DNA from: Dyadobacter soli
Lineage (GTDB): Bacteria; Bacteroidota; Bacteroidia; Cytophagales; Spirosomataceae
Direction: 5' to 3'
Length of the DNA: 64,000 nucleotides
NCBI RefSeq assembly: GCF_900101885.1
Contig: NZ_FNAN01000028.1
Location: 1 to 64,000, forward strand
Shown here piece by piece: positions 41,546-50,159 of the stretch (position 1 is the first letter of the stretch; every line of letters starts with the position of its first letter). The position numbers were made by a program, and so were the translations under genes. The notes under the pieces are model-generated. The model was not told the DNA's origin. It saw nothing but the letters and a program-made list of their open reading frames with translations, and searched no databases.

Positions 41546-43081
41546 ATGATCGAGGAAATTGCTATCAAACCGAAGGAATCGTTCAAGGCTAAGGCCGAAA
41601 AAACGATCCGCCGGAATATTTATCGCTGGCACCGCATGCTGGGGCTGCTAGCCATTGTTCCGACCATTTTCTGGACTGCCTCGGGGGTAATGCACCCGTT
41701 TATGTCGCATTGGTTCAAAACCACCATTGCCAATGAATTTTACAAAGCAGAACCAGTGGCGCCCGCCGACGTTACTTTACAGCTCGGCCAGGTTTTAACT
41801 CAAAATAAAATCACGGAATTCAAGAATTTCCGGCTGATCAAATTTGAAGGAAAAGCTTGGTACCAAGTGAAAGGTGTCGACGACAAGCTAAGGTATTTCA
41901 ACACCGTCACAGGCTCCGAGTTACCCGACGGCGACCGCAAATACGCCGAACACATGGCGCGCTACATGCTGGGCGAACCGAAATCGAAGATCATTTCCAG
42001 CACCTTGCTGACCGGATTCACCGATCAGTATAAATACGTGAACCGCTTTTTGCCCGTCTGGAAAATCAGCTTCGACGACGACCGGGAAATGGATATTTAC
42101 GTCGAAACCGGTCAGAGCCGCTTCGCTACTTTCAATGACAAAGGGCGCAAAGCATTTATCTGGGTGTTCGGTACATTTCACAATTGGGGATTTATGGATA
42201 TGATCGCCAACAATACGGTCCGAATTGCCGTAATGGTAACATTCCTGAGCCTCATTATCCTTTCGGCGGTCGCTGGCGTGATGGTGTATGGGTTAATGTG
42301 GAAAAAGTTTAAAACCGGCCGTTCGGGCAATCAACGGGGCTTTTTGCGCAAGTACCATCGCTCGATCGGCATCTGGTGCAGCCTTTTCACATTCACATTC
42401 GCATTCTCGGGCGCCTATCACGCCGTGCAGAAGCTCGATCCCGACCAGCGGCAGAAATATGTCTACGACCCGGTGATCAAAACCGAAGAGATAGCCCAGG
42501 CGTCGATGATCGACTTAAAAGGTATTTCCAATATCGGGCTGATCAAATGGGGTGAGAACATTTTCTGGCAAACCGTCCGTAAGGACTGGGAAACCGACAA
42601 AACGGTGATCGATTACACCAACATCCGCGACGGCAAAAAGCTCGAAGACGGCAATATCCGTTTCGCAAAATACCTCGCGCGCAAGTTCGCCGCGCAGGAA
42701 GAACGCAATGCGGCAAGCTGCTGCGACCTGATGGAAGCACAAATTTCATCGCCCATTTCGGATGCGGAAGTCGAGAAAGCTTCGATGGTTACCAGTTTTG
42801 CAGGTGAATATGGGTTTGTAAACAAAAGGCTGCCGGTAGTAAAGCTCGCGTACGACACGCCCGACCACACGACCTATTACATCGAAACCACCACCAGCCG
42901 CCTTTCCACGAAGGTAGAAGACCGCAACCGGCGCGAGGGTTTCAGCTTCGCATTCCTGCACAAATACAGCGGCCTGGATTTCCTGGGCAAGAATGCGCGG
43001 GATGGGGTTATGACGACCGCGGCGGCGAGTGTTTTGATCGTGAGCCTGCTCGGGTTGCTGGTGTTTTTGAAGATCAAATAA
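41546..43081 (+). CDS. PepSY-associated membrane protein, putative metal reductase
   Basis: 511 residues. Membrane segments near 33-52 (ML..LLAIVPTIFWTASGVMHPF), 228-252 (VRIAVMVTFLSLIILSAVAGVMVYGLM), 276-294 (RSIGIWCSLFTFTFAFSGAYH) and the C-terminal end (485-508). Two PepSY-like periplasmic domains are repeated: YFNTVTGSELPDGDRKYAEHMARYMLG and YTNIRDGKKLEDGNIRFAKYLARKF. RNIYRWHRMLG and RKYHRSIGIW carry the His residues that bind haem in PepSY_TM iron reductases. The 6-bp spacing from the TonB receptor gene shows a shared job, probably reduction of the imported metal at the inner membrane. Confidence 0.85.
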   Translation: MIEEIAIKPKESFKAKAEKTIRRNIYRWHRMLGLLAIVPTIFWTASGVMHPFMSHWFKTTIANEFYKAEPVAPADVTLQLGQVLTQNKITEFKNFRLIKFEGKAWYQVKGVDDKLRYFNTVTGSELPDGDRKYAEHMARYMLGEPKSKIISSTLLTGFTDQYKYVNRFLPVWKISFDDDREMDIYVETGQSRFATFNDKGRKAFIWVFGTFHNWGFMDMIANNTVRIAVMVTFLSLIILSAVAGVMVYGLMWKKFKTGRSGNQRGFLRKYHRSIGIWCSLFTFTFAFSGAYHAVQKLDPDQRQKYVYDPVIKTEEIAQASMIDLKGISNIGLIKWGENIFWQTVRKDWETDKTVIDYTNIRDGKKLEDGNIRFAKYLARKFAAQEERNAASCCDLMEAQISSPISDAEVEKASMVTSFAGEYGFVNKRLPVVKLAYDTPDHTTYYIETTTSRLSTKVEDRNRREGFSFAFLHKYSGLDFLGKNARDGVMTTAAASVLIVSLLGLLVFLKIK

Positions 43082-43192
43082 ATGGCCCGCCTTTCACGAA
43101 CTCAACCATTAAACCTTCATTAAAACCAAGGATTTTTGCGATTTGCGTTGTTTCTTTGCGGGAAATTCAGTCGCAGTCAATACAATAACTAT

Positions 43193-43522
43193 ATGCAAAG
43201 CGGAGAAAAGAATGCGCAGCCCTGGTTGGGCAAAATGCAGGAAAAATGGGGATTGGAAACAACCAGGCAGGTTTTATTGGTACTTGCAGTGTTCAGTTTG
43301 TCGGGTTCGTCGGTAGTGTGGCTCCGCAAAGGGCTGTTTTACCTCCTCGGTTATGACGACACGACGCCGATGTGGCTCAAAACCATTACCTACATTCTCT
43401 TCATTTTCCCGACTTACCAGAGCTTACTGCTGTTGTACGGTTTTCTGCTCGGCCAGTTTTCGTTTTTCTGGGAAAAGGAAAAGAAAATGTTCCGCTGGGT
43501 GGCTGCCAAGTTCAAGAAATAA
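43193..43522 (+). CDS. Small membrane protein, DUF6787-like
   Basis: 109 residues from the ATG at 43193; the longer frame begins before a likely promoter region. MQEKWGLETTRQVLLVLAVFSLSGSSV opens with a first membrane segment, WLKTITYILFIFPTYQSLLLLYGFLLGQFSFFWEKEKKM gives a second. The GQFxFF(W)EKEKKM end after the second segment is the DUF6787 pattern known in Bacteroidota. Function unknown. Followed by a clear terminator. Confidence 0.75.
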   Translation: MQSGEKNAQPWLGKMQEKWGLETTRQVLLVLAVFSLSGSSVVWLRKGLFYLLGYDDTTPMWLKTITYILFIFPTYQSLLLLYGFLLGQFSFFWEKEKKMFRWVAAKFKK

Positions 43523-43543
43523 GCGAAAGTCAAAGTATACTCC

Positions 43544-43587
43544 AAAGGGTGAGCAGATGGTAACCGGCCGTCGCTCACCCTTTTTTC
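43544..43587 (+). terminator. Terminator after the DUF6787-like gene
   Basis: AAAGGGTGAGC (43544-43554) pairs with GCTCACCCTTT (43573-43583), loop 18 nt, then TTTTTT. Confidence 0.8.
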
Positions 43588-43641
43588 ATGTACTACGCCC
43601 ATTGGTAGAACAATTTCTACTCAAAGATTTTGCCGCTTCCA

Positions 43642-43671
43642 TTGCTAATGTCTGCGGAATGAGTGACTTTG
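43642..43671 (+). promoter_or_regulatory. Probable promoter of mscS
   Basis: TTG (43642-43644), 19 bp, TGACTTTG (43664-43671; one mismatch to TAnnTTTG). It supports the ATG at 43741 over an upstream in-frame start at 43663. Confidence 0.45.
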
Positions 43672-43740
43672 CAACCGAATGCGTATAGCAGTCACATCTT
43701 TCACACAATTCACATCTTATCAACGAAACCTCTACAACAG

Positions 43741-44553
43741 ATGAACTTTGACATTATCAAAGCGCAGATCTGGACGCTGGCCACATTGTATGGCGGCAAG
43801 ATCGTGCTCGCACTGCTGGCGTTTATCATCGGCCGCTTCATTGTAGGCAAAATCAGTTCGATGCTGAGCAATGTAATGGAAAAACGCAAGGTCGACCGCG
43901 ACGTGCAGCCATTCCTGAGCTCGCTGATCGTGGTGCTGCTGAATGTAATGCTGCTATTGAGCATCGCCGGCATTATCGGCATCGAAACTTCCTCCTTCGT
44001 GGCGGTGCTCGGTGCGGCCGGTCTGGCGGTGGGTTTGGCATTACAGGGCAGCCTGGCCAATTTCGCGGGCGGCGTGCTGATCCTCATTTTCAAGCCGTAC
44101 CGCGTGGGCGACCTCATCAATGCACAGGGCTTTACAGGAACGGTTGAAGGCGTGCAAATTTTCAATACCATTCTGGTAACACCTGATAACAAGACGATTA
44201 TCCTGCCGAACGGATCGTTGTCAACGTCGCCGATCACCAATATTTCCGGCAAAGGCAAAATCCGCGTCGATATGGTATTTGCCGCGGGCAGCCAGAATGG
44301 TGTGGACAAAATCAGGGCTTCGGTGCAAAAGGCGATAGACGCCTGCCCGACTGCATTGAAAGATGTGCAGCACGATATTCTGGTGACCAAGCTTACCGAG
44401 AATGCTATTTTCTTCGACGTGCGCGTGTGGACGCCCAGCGTGACTTATTGGGAAACTTATTATAATGTACATGAAGGTATTAGCCGGCAGTTTGCGATTG
44501 ACGGCGTTCAGGCGCCGAAACCGGCGGAGCTGAGCATTGCGATGAAGCAATAG
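43741..44553 (+). CDS. mscS: Small-conductance mechanosensitive channel, MscS family
   Basis: 270 residues. Three N-terminal membrane segments (about 12-35, 60-80, 88-108), with the pore-lining third one AAGLAVGLALQGSLANFAGGVLILIFKPYRVGDLI (the Gly/Ala ridge and the conserved PYRVGD that follows). The cytoplasmic vestibule domain follows with TVEGVQIFNTILVTPDNKTIILPNGSLSTSPITN, the MscS signature. Length and order match the short E. coli MscS type. Opens under membrane tension to release osmolytes. Confidence 0.92.
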   Translation: MNFDIIKAQIWTLATLYGGKIVLALLAFIIGRFIVGKISSMLSNVMEKRKVDRDVQPFLSSLIVVLLNVMLLLSIAGIIGIETSSFVAVLGAAGLAVGLALQGSLANFAGGVLILIFKPYRVGDLINAQGFTGTVEGVQIFNTILVTPDNKTIILPNGSLSTSPITNISGKGKIRVDMVFAAGSQNGVDKIRASVQKAIDACPTALKDVQHDILVTKLTENAIFFDVRVWTPSVTYWETYYNVHEGISRQFAIDGVQAPKPAELSIAMKQ

Positions 44554-44581
44554 TTCGTTCGAAGCTGTTGCTTCTTTTTTG

Positions 44582-44649
44582 CGAAGCAGGAGCTTCGCGA
44601 ATAGGCAGTCCGAAGCAGGAGCTTCGAACCAGGCGACGGGAGCTTCGAA
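44582..44649. repeat. Triplicated short palindrome (CGAAGC-AGGA-GCTTCG)
   Basis: CGAAGCAGGAGCTTCG occurs at 44582-44597 and again at 44610-44625, with a third, partial copy (GGGAGCTTCGAACCAG) at 44639-44654. An additional TTCGAAGC half lies at 44558-44565. Each copy is a 6-bp hairpin with a 4-nt loop; the unit 'GCAGGAGCTTCGAACCAG' reads like a miniature mobile palindrome. No reading frame runs through it. Confidence 0.6.
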
Positions 44650-44661
44650 CCAGTGAATATT

Positions 44662-44704
44662 GAGGAGTACGGGAGGTAACTTTCCTGTACTCCTCATTTT
44701 ATTT
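44662..44704 (+). terminator. Terminator between mscS and ffh
   Basis: GAGGAGTAC (44662-44670) and GTACTCCTC (44687-44695) pair fully, with further pairing inside, followed by ATTTTATTTAT. Confidence 0.75.
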
Positions 44705-44705
44705 A

Positions 44706-44713
44706 TACCTTTG
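44706..44713 (+). promoter_or_regulatory. -7 element of ffh
   Basis: TACCTTTG, exact TAnnTTTG, directly after the terminator's T tract; predicted leader of about 38 nt to the ffh ATG. Confidence 0.5.
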
Positions 44714-44756
44714 TGTTTTATTTCAAATTCAGGTTCAGATTCATAGATATTATTCC

Positions 44757-46079
44757 ATGTTTGAAAACTTACAGGACAAGCTTAATAACGCCTTTCGCAC
44801 ACTAAAAGGAAAGGATAGGATTTCAGATATAAATGTTGCCGCCACTACGAAGGAAGTCCGTAAAGCATTGGTCGACGCCGATGTGAACTTCAAGGTAGCG
44901 AAAGAAATTACCGACCGCATCCGTGAAAAGGCAATCGACAGAAAAATCCTGATTTCTGTTGAACCAGGGCAGATGTTCGTCAAAATCGTGCAGGAAGAGC
45001 TTACCGAGCTGATGGGCGGAAATGCCGAGGGGATCAACATCAAAGGCGACCCGGCGGTAATTCTCATCGCAGGTTTGCAAGGTTCCGGTAAAACGACTTT
45101 CTCCGGAAAACTGGCTTCACTACTCAAAAAACAAGGCCGCCAGGTGCTCCTTACCGCCTGCGACGTGTACCGTCCCGCGGCGATCGACCAGCTGAAAGTG
45201 CTCGGCGAGCAGATCGGCGTGGAAGTGTATTCGGAGCCTGAGAACAAAAATGCGGTGAGCATCGCGCAGAATGCGGTTGCACACGCGAAGAAATCCGGCA
45301 AGAAAATCGTGATCGTCGATACGGCGGGTCGTTTGGCGGTGGATGAAGTGATGATGAAAGAGGTGGAAGACATTAAATCTTCCGTAAAACCTTCGGAAAT
45401 CCTCTTCGTAGTCGACTCCATGACCGGTCAGGATGCGGTAAATACGGCCAAGACCTTTAACGAAAGACTCGATTTCGATGGTGTCGTTCTGACCAAGCTC
45501 GACGGTGATGCCCGCGGTGGTGCGGCGCTTTCGATCCGTCAGATTGTTGAAAAACCGATCAAATACATCAGTACCGGGGAAAAAATGGAGGCGCTTGACT
45601 CCTTCTACCCCGATCGTATGGCTAGCCGTATCCTCGGCATGGGTGATGTAATCTCCCTCGTGGAACGCGCCCAGCAGGCATTCGACGAAGACGAGGCGAA
45701 GCGCATTAATGCCAAAATGCGTCAGAACAAGTTCGATTTTGACGACTTCCTCGGCCAGTTGCAGCAGATCAAGAAGATGGGTAATGTAAAAGACCTCATC
45801 GGAATGATCCCCGGAATGGGCTCAGCCATTAAAAACCTGGATATTGACAATGAATCGTTCAAACCGATCGAGGCGATCATCCAGTCGATGACCAAAAAGG
45901 AGCGCAAAAACCCCGATATGATCGATGGTAGCCGCAAAAAACGCATTGCAGCCGGTAGCGGCACCACCATTCTGCAAGTCAACAACCTGATCAAGCAGTT
46001 TGACGAAATGCGGAAAATGATGAAGAAAATGAATACCATGCAGGCGGCAGGCAAGCTAGGACAAGCAATGCGCCGCTAA
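44757..46079 (+). CDS. ffh: Signal recognition particle protein Ffh
   Basis: 440 residues. N domain (1-95), then the GTPase with G1 GLQGSGKTTFSGKLA (about 105-119), DVYRPAAIDQLK, VIVDTAGRLAVDE, VVDSMTGQDAVNTAK, TKLDGDARGGAALS and YISTGEKMEALDSFYPDRMASRILGMGD. The Met-rich M domain covers about 300-440 (MNKMQ..MIPGMG, MTKKERKNPDMIDGSRKKRIAAGSGTTILQVNNLIKQFDEMRKMMKKM), which binds signal sequences and 4.5S RNA. Co-translational targeting to the membrane. The RNA partner gene was not seen in the window. Confidence 0.97.
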   Translation: MFENLQDKLNNAFRTLKGKDRISDINVAATTKEVRKALVDADVNFKVAKEITDRIREKAIDRKILISVEPGQMFVKIVQEELTELMGGNAEGINIKGDPAVILIAGLQGSGKTTFSGKLASLLKKQGRQVLLTACDVYRPAAIDQLKVLGEQIGVEVYSEPENKNAVSIAQNAVAHAKKSGKKIVIVDTAGRLAVDEVMMKEVEDIKSSVKPSEILFVVDSMTGQDAVNTAKTFNERLDFDGVVLTKLDGDARGGAALSIRQIVEKPIKYISTGEKMEALDSFYPDRMASRILGMGDVISLVERAQQAFDEDEAKRINAKMRQNKFDFDDFLGQLQQIKKMGNVKDLIGMIPGMGSAIKNLDIDNESFKPIEAIIQSMTKKERKNPDMIDGSRKKRIAAGSGTTILQVNNLIKQFDEMRKMMKKMNTMQAAGKLGQAMRR

Positions 46080-46092
46080 TAAACACTCCTCG

Positions 46093-46593
46093 ATGAAACG
46101 TGTTCTTTTCGTATTGATGCTAATGCTCCTGCTCGGCCAGGGAAAACTACGGGCGCAAGCATCGGTGGGTTACTATCCATGGAGCAGCCTGCTGACGGTC
46201 AGCACGAATGCAAAAAACGTGATCTGGCTCGATACACGGCTGCAAACCAACTCGCTTTTCAGCAGCCTGAGCATCGATTTGCTGCCGATGATCAACCTGA
46301 AAAGAGGTGAGATAGCACAATGGTACATCGGCGGCGGCGTCAGGCTGAATCCGCTGTACCGTATTGCAGATGCCGACGCGGACCTCATTACGGTCGACGG
46401 CTACTCGGTGAATGTAGGCGTACGCATTGCGCCACTACCGATGAACCGCCGCATTATGCTCGCATTAGAACTGAATCCTTACGTGAAGGACAAATTCGAT
46501 AGTGGCGTACTTAAAAGCCATTTCGGGATCGTATATGCATTTGGTAAAAAGAAGAAAACCAACACGGCACCAGAACAGCCGGTAAGTCCATAA
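46093..46593 (+). CDS. Small outer-membrane barrel protein, unknown
   Basis: 166 residues with a signal peptide (ending LRAQ). Strand-rich mature part: SVGYYPWSSLLTVST, VIWLDTRLQTNSLFSSLSIDLLP, AQWYIGGGVRLNPLY, VDGYSVNVGVRIAPL, MLALELNPYVK and the end HFGIVYAFGKKKK, typical of a small eight-strand outer-membrane barrel ending in an aromatic-anchored strand with a basic tail. No known family recognised. Follows ffh by 13 bp. Confidence 0.65.
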   Translation: MKRVLFVLMLMLLLGQGKLRAQASVGYYPWSSLLTVSTNAKNVIWLDTRLQTNSLFSSLSIDLLPMINLKRGEIAQWYIGGGVRLNPLYRIADADADLITVDGYSVNVGVRIAPLPMNRRIMLALELNPYVKDKFDSGVLKSHFGIVYAFGKKKKTNTAPEQPVSP

Positions 46594-46638
46594 AAAAGAA
46601 AAGAAATTATCATTTAGTAATAATTTCTTAGTCTGAAA

Positions 46639-46684
46639 ATCCCTCAAATTCGGCGAATTAGCCGTTAATTTGAGGGATTTTTTA
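46639..46684 (+). terminator. Terminator after the barrel gene
   Basis: ATCCCTCAAATT (46639-46650) pairs with AATTTGAGGGAT (46667-46678) perfectly, with an inner CGGC/GCCG pair, then TTTTTATT. Confidence 0.9.
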
Positions 46685-46703
46685 TTAAACAGTCATTCAA
46701 TTT

Positions 46704-47948
46704 ATGAAAACCCGTTTTTCCTTTCTGCTATGGCTAATGTTGGCCGTTATCATTGCCCCGAACGCCTTCTCGCAGGCCGCCAAAACTAAAAAGGTCGTCT
46801 TTGTGATCGTGGACGGCATTTCCAGCGACAGTAAGGAGAAAATAGCGACGCCCCACCTGGACGCGATCGCGAAGGCAGGCGGGTACACCCGCGCATACGT
46901 AGGCGGGGGCAAAGGCACCTACTCGCAAACGCCTACGATCTCGGCCGTGGGCTATAATAGCCTCCTCACGGGTACGTGGGTGAACAAGCACAATGTTTGG
47001 GATAACGATATCAAAGATCCGAATTACAATTACTGGACGCTTTTCCGCTTCCTGGAAGAACAATATCCGCAAAAACATACCGCCATTTTCTCCACATGGC
47101 TCGATAACCGCACCAAGCTCGTCGGTACCAATCTGCCTCAGACTGATAAACTACAAATTGACTACTCATTCGACGGTTTCGAGCTCGATACGGTGCATTT
47201 CAAGCATGACAAGGAGAGCCAGTATATCCATAAAATCGATGAAAAAGTGGTAGATGAAGCAGCCGGCTACATTCGCGACAACGGCCCGGATATGTCCTGG
47301 GTTTACCTCGAATACACCGATGATATGGGCCATAAATACGGCGACAGCGAGCAGTTCACCAAAGCCATTCAGATGATGGACGACCAAATGGGCCGCCTTT
47401 GGAAATCTGTTACCTACCGCGAGAAAACTTTCAATGAAGACTGGCTAATCGTAGTAACCACCGACCACGGCCGTGATGCGAAAACCGGCAGAGGCCACGG
47501 CGGCCAGAGCGACCGCGAACGCAGCACGTGGATCGTCACTAATGCGAAGGATTTGAATGCCAATTTCAAAGCTACACCAGGCGTTGTAGACATTTTCCCG
47601 ACCGTAGCGCGGCATATGGACATCAGCATCCCCAAAGAGCAGGCATTTGAAGTGGACGGGGTTGCATTTACGGGAAAACTTTCAGTGACAGCGCCGGTAG
47701 TGCAGCAATCAGCCGGCAAGGTAAATATTTCGTGGAAAGCGATTGATAAGGAAGGAAAAGTGAAGATATGGCTCACTACTACGAACCATTTCGAGAAAGG
47801 TGGCCGCGACCTCTATCACCTGATGGACGAGGTGGACGTGACCAATGAAAAGGCCGAAATAGATATTTCGAAATATCCATCCGGCTTTTTCAAGATCGTG
47901 CTCGAAGGAAAATATAATAGCATGAACCGCTGGATTGTGGAAAAGTAG
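46704..47948 (+). CDS. Secreted alkaline phosphatase-superfamily phosphodiesterase
   Basis: 414 residues, signal peptide ending FSQA. The superfamily's metal ligands are present in order: VVFVIVDGISSD (Asp near 33), a TYSQTPTISAVGYNSLLTGTWVNKHNVWDN stretch with the probable nucleophile Thr and the HN, then EYTDDMGHKYGD (Asp and His), VVTTDHGRDAKTGRGHGGQSDRERSTW (Asp, His, second His). A C-terminal strand-rich domain (about 330-414) is of the fibronectin-like kind that some members add. Best matched to nucleotide pyrophosphatase/phosphodiesterases; substrate unknown. Confidence 0.85.
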   Translation: MKTRFSFLLWLMLAVIIAPNAFSQAAKTKKVVFVIVDGISSDSKEKIATPHLDAIAKAGGYTRAYVGGGKGTYSQTPTISAVGYNSLLTGTWVNKHNVWDNDIKDPNYNYWTLFRFLEEQYPQKHTAIFSTWLDNRTKLVGTNLPQTDKLQIDYSFDGFELDTVHFKHDKESQYIHKIDEKVVDEAAGYIRDNGPDMSWVYLEYTDDMGHKYGDSEQFTKAIQMMDDQMGRLWKSVTYREKTFNEDWLIVVTTDHGRDAKTGRGHGGQSDRERSTWIVTNAKDLNANFKATPGVVDIFPTVARHMDISIPKEQAFEVDGVAFTGKLSVTAPVVQQSAGKVNISWKAIDKEGKVKIWLTTTNHFEKGGRDLYHLMDEVDVTNEKAEIDISKYPSGFFKIVLEGKYNSMNRWIVEK

Positions 47949-47949
47949 G

Positions 47950-48615
47950 CTAGTTGCCGCCTCGTCCGGCTTTGTAAGAATCGTATTCTTCCAGCAGGCG
48001 GATCAGGTCGTCTTCACCTGCAAAATCCAGTTGTTGTTCTTTGATGACGTAATTCAACTTATTGCGTTCGTCGGTGAGGAGTTTCAAAAAACTGTTGCGG
48101 TTGTTGAGCTGCACGGGGTTCATTTTACCATCTTTCAGCAGATACAATTTTGCGCCGGCGTCCATTTCTCTTGTGGCGCTGGCCTTTTCTACTTTAATGG
48201 CGTTGGTATATTTTTTCAAAAGTTTGGTATTGCCATCGTAAAGCAAACGGTAAAAGCTCTTGTCGGTCTGGTTTTCCACGGCCGGATAGCCGTTTTTGAA
48301 AGTATACAACTCAACGCCGCTCGGAATCGTGAATTCGGTGACGCCGTTCGAAACGCGGTATAGATTCGACCCGGCCTTGTATTCCACTTCGTCTTTCAGG
48401 TAGTCGTACCTAAGCTGAACACCGTCGTGCACGCGGTCGTCGTTCGTCCGCACCGTGCCGGAATACCATTCTTTTAGTAGATAGGGCGACTTATCGCCAG
48501 CTGCAAGTTGTGTTTCCTGATATGGCGTTCCAGCCAGTCCGGTCGAATCCTGTGCGTTTGCGTGAATGGTCATGATGCAGAATGCCACCGAGAAAATTCT
48601 TAGCAGATATTTCAT
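47950..48615 (-). CDS. Secreted protein of unknown function
   Basis: 221 residues, signal peptide ending HANAQ. No domain recognised. The mature part reads YLLKEWYSGTVRTNDDRVHDGVQLRYDYLKDEVEYKAG, then a strand-rich middle with YRVSNGVTEFTIPSGVELYTFKNGYP, and a C-terminal charged helix (LLTDERNKLNYVIKEQQLDFAGEDDLIRLLEEYDSY). The pattern suggests a small beta-sandwich. Convergent with the phosphodiesterase gene (one base apart) and divergent from nuoN. Confidence 0.6.
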   Translation of the reverse strand: MKYLLRIFSVAFCIMTIHANAQDSTGLAGTPYQETQLAAGDKSPYLLKEWYSGTVRTNDDRVHDGVQLRYDYLKDEVEYKAGSNLYRVSNGVTEFTIPSGVELYTFKNGYPAVENQTDKSFYRLLYDGNTKLLKKYTNAIKVEKASATREMDAGAKLYLLKDGKMNPVQLNNRNSFLKLLTDERNKLNYVIKEQQLDFAGEDDLIRLLEEYDSYKAGRGGN

Positions 48616-48667
48616 GATTTAAGTTGGTTAATTTGATAAGTTCGAGGTTTGGAAGCCGTTGTTTCCG

Positions 48668-48675
48668 TACTTTTG
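48668..48675 (+). promoter_or_regulatory. -7 element of nuoN
   Basis: TACTTTTG, an exact TAnnTTTG. Transcription would begin near 48682, so an in-frame TTG at 48659 cannot be the start codon. The next possible start, TTG at 48698, is chosen. Confidence 0.5.
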
Positions 48676-48697
48676 CACAAAAATTGTACCTGCTCTC

Positions 48698-50155
48698 TTG
48701 GACATCAACGATCAGCTCATACATATACGCCAGAGCCTCGGCGGAATCGTTCCTGAAATTTTTCTGGCCCTATTTTTTTGCCTTTTCCTGCTCGCCGAAC
48801 TGATTTTCGTCAAACGTTTTAGCAATGAAAAAGCATCTTCCTATCTGCTAAATGTAGCGCTTGCAGGCAGTATCATCACTTTATTACTAGTTATCGGTCA
48901 ATGGAATGTGGAACCTGCATTTCGGTTCCAACCCTTACTATTCCTCGACAGGCAAGCCGTTTTCTTTAAAATCCTGATCACGCTCGCCTGGATTTTCACA
49001 TTAATGCATGTCCGCATTCTAAAATACGATTTCCCGGCCGAATACCACGCATTGCTGATAGCCGCCGTGGCAGGCATGCATTTGCTGACAATGTCCACAC
49101 ACCTGCTGTCGATTTACCTCTCGCTCGAACTGATTTCCATCAGTTCGTACCTGCTTGTGGCATTATCGCCCTACAAAAAAGCGGCCGAGGGTGGTATCAA
49201 ATACCTGCTTTTCGGCACAGCCAGCTCGGCAGTAATGCTTTACGGCATATCGCTCATTTACGGCCTCAGCGGCACGCTCGACATCACCAACGACGCCATG
49301 ACCATCGCGCTCAGCAACAACTCCGACCTCGTGGTAACGGTCACCATTGTACTGACGCTCGCGGGTCTGCTTTTCAAGCTTTCGCTCGTACCGTTCCACA
49401 TCTGGACGCCCGACGTCTACGAAGCGGCACCAACACCATTGGTATCATTTCTGTCGGTGGCACCCAAGGCGGCTGTCATACTCGTACTCATGCGCCTTGC
49501 CGGCATTTTACCCGCGCAATATTTCCCCGTTTTAGGCGGAATCGCATTGATCAGCATGACCATCGGCAATGTGGCTGCCCTCTGGCAAAGTAATGCCCGC
49601 CGTTTGCTCGCTTATTCTTCCATTGCGCAAGCCGGTTATCTGCTGGTAGGCATTGCCGCATACAGCCGTTTCGGCTTCGAAGCAGCCGTATTTTACACCG
49701 CAGCCTATCTGATTATCAATCTCGCCGCCTTCTTCCTCGTCGATCTGCTGCAACCGAGACAAGAAACCGAACTCAAAGATTATGAAGGACTTGGCCGTAA
49801 CTACATCTGGGTATCAGGCATACTGACCGTCGTGATGGTCGCATTGGCCGGGTTACCTCCTACCGGCGGTTTTACCTCGAAACTACTCGTATTCTCAGCA
49901 CTCTGGGAAAGCTACCACGACCAGGAAATGACCTGGATGCTGTGGCTACTCGTCGGCGGCATTTTGAATGCAGCCATCTCCCTCGCCTACTACATGCGAT
50001 TGCCCTATCTGCTGTTCTTCAAAACCGTTAGGGCCGAGGCCGTTACAAGCAACAACAGCGCATCCGGCAAGCTGGTCGCCGGGCTGTTTCTGGTTGCGTT
50101 GTTAATGTTGTTTTTCAGCCCTGAGTGGCTGACGCGGTGGATTTCGGCGTTTTGA
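48698..50155 (+). CDS. nuoN: NADH-quinone oxidoreductase subunit N (orphan locus)
   Basis: 485 residues from the TTG at 48698. About 13-14 membrane segments. Antiporter-like core motifs: LLTMSTHLLSIYLSLELISISSYLLVAL (helix with the conserved Glu in LSLELIS), GIKYLLFGTASSAVMLYGISLIYG, LAGLLFKLSLVPFHIWTPDVYEAAPTPLVSFLSVAPKAAV (the broken helix with the key Lys), SNARRLLAYSSIAQAGYLLVG and LAGLPPTGGFTSKLLVF. These identify NuoN rather than NuoL or NuoM. None of the other nuo genes is in the window and both neighbours are unrelated, so it is either displaced from the main operon or the operon is scattered. Relics of its 3' end recur at 51559-51660. Confidence 0.9.
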   Translation: MDINDQLIHIRQSLGGIVPEIFLALFFCLFLLAELIFVKRFSNEKASSYLLNVALAGSIITLLLVIGQWNVEPAFRFQPLLFLDRQAVFFKILITLAWIFTLMHVRILKYDFPAEYHALLIAAVAGMHLLTMSTHLLSIYLSLELISISSYLLVALSPYKKAAEGGIKYLLFGTASSAVMLYGISLIYGLSGTLDITNDAMTIALSNNSDLVVTVTIVLTLAGLLFKLSLVPFHIWTPDVYEAAPTPLVSFLSVAPKAAVILVLMRLAGILPAQYFPVLGGIALISMTIGNVAALWQSNARRLLAYSSIAQAGYLLVGIAAYSRFGFEAAVFYTAAYLIINLAAFFLVDLLQPRQETELKDYEGLGRNYIWVSGILTVVMVALAGLPPTGGFTSKLLVFSALWESYHDQEMTWMLWLLVGGILNAAISLAYYMRLPYLLFFKTVRAEAVTSNNSASGKLVAGLFLVALLMLFFSPEWLTRWISAF

Positions 50156-50159
50156 GAAA

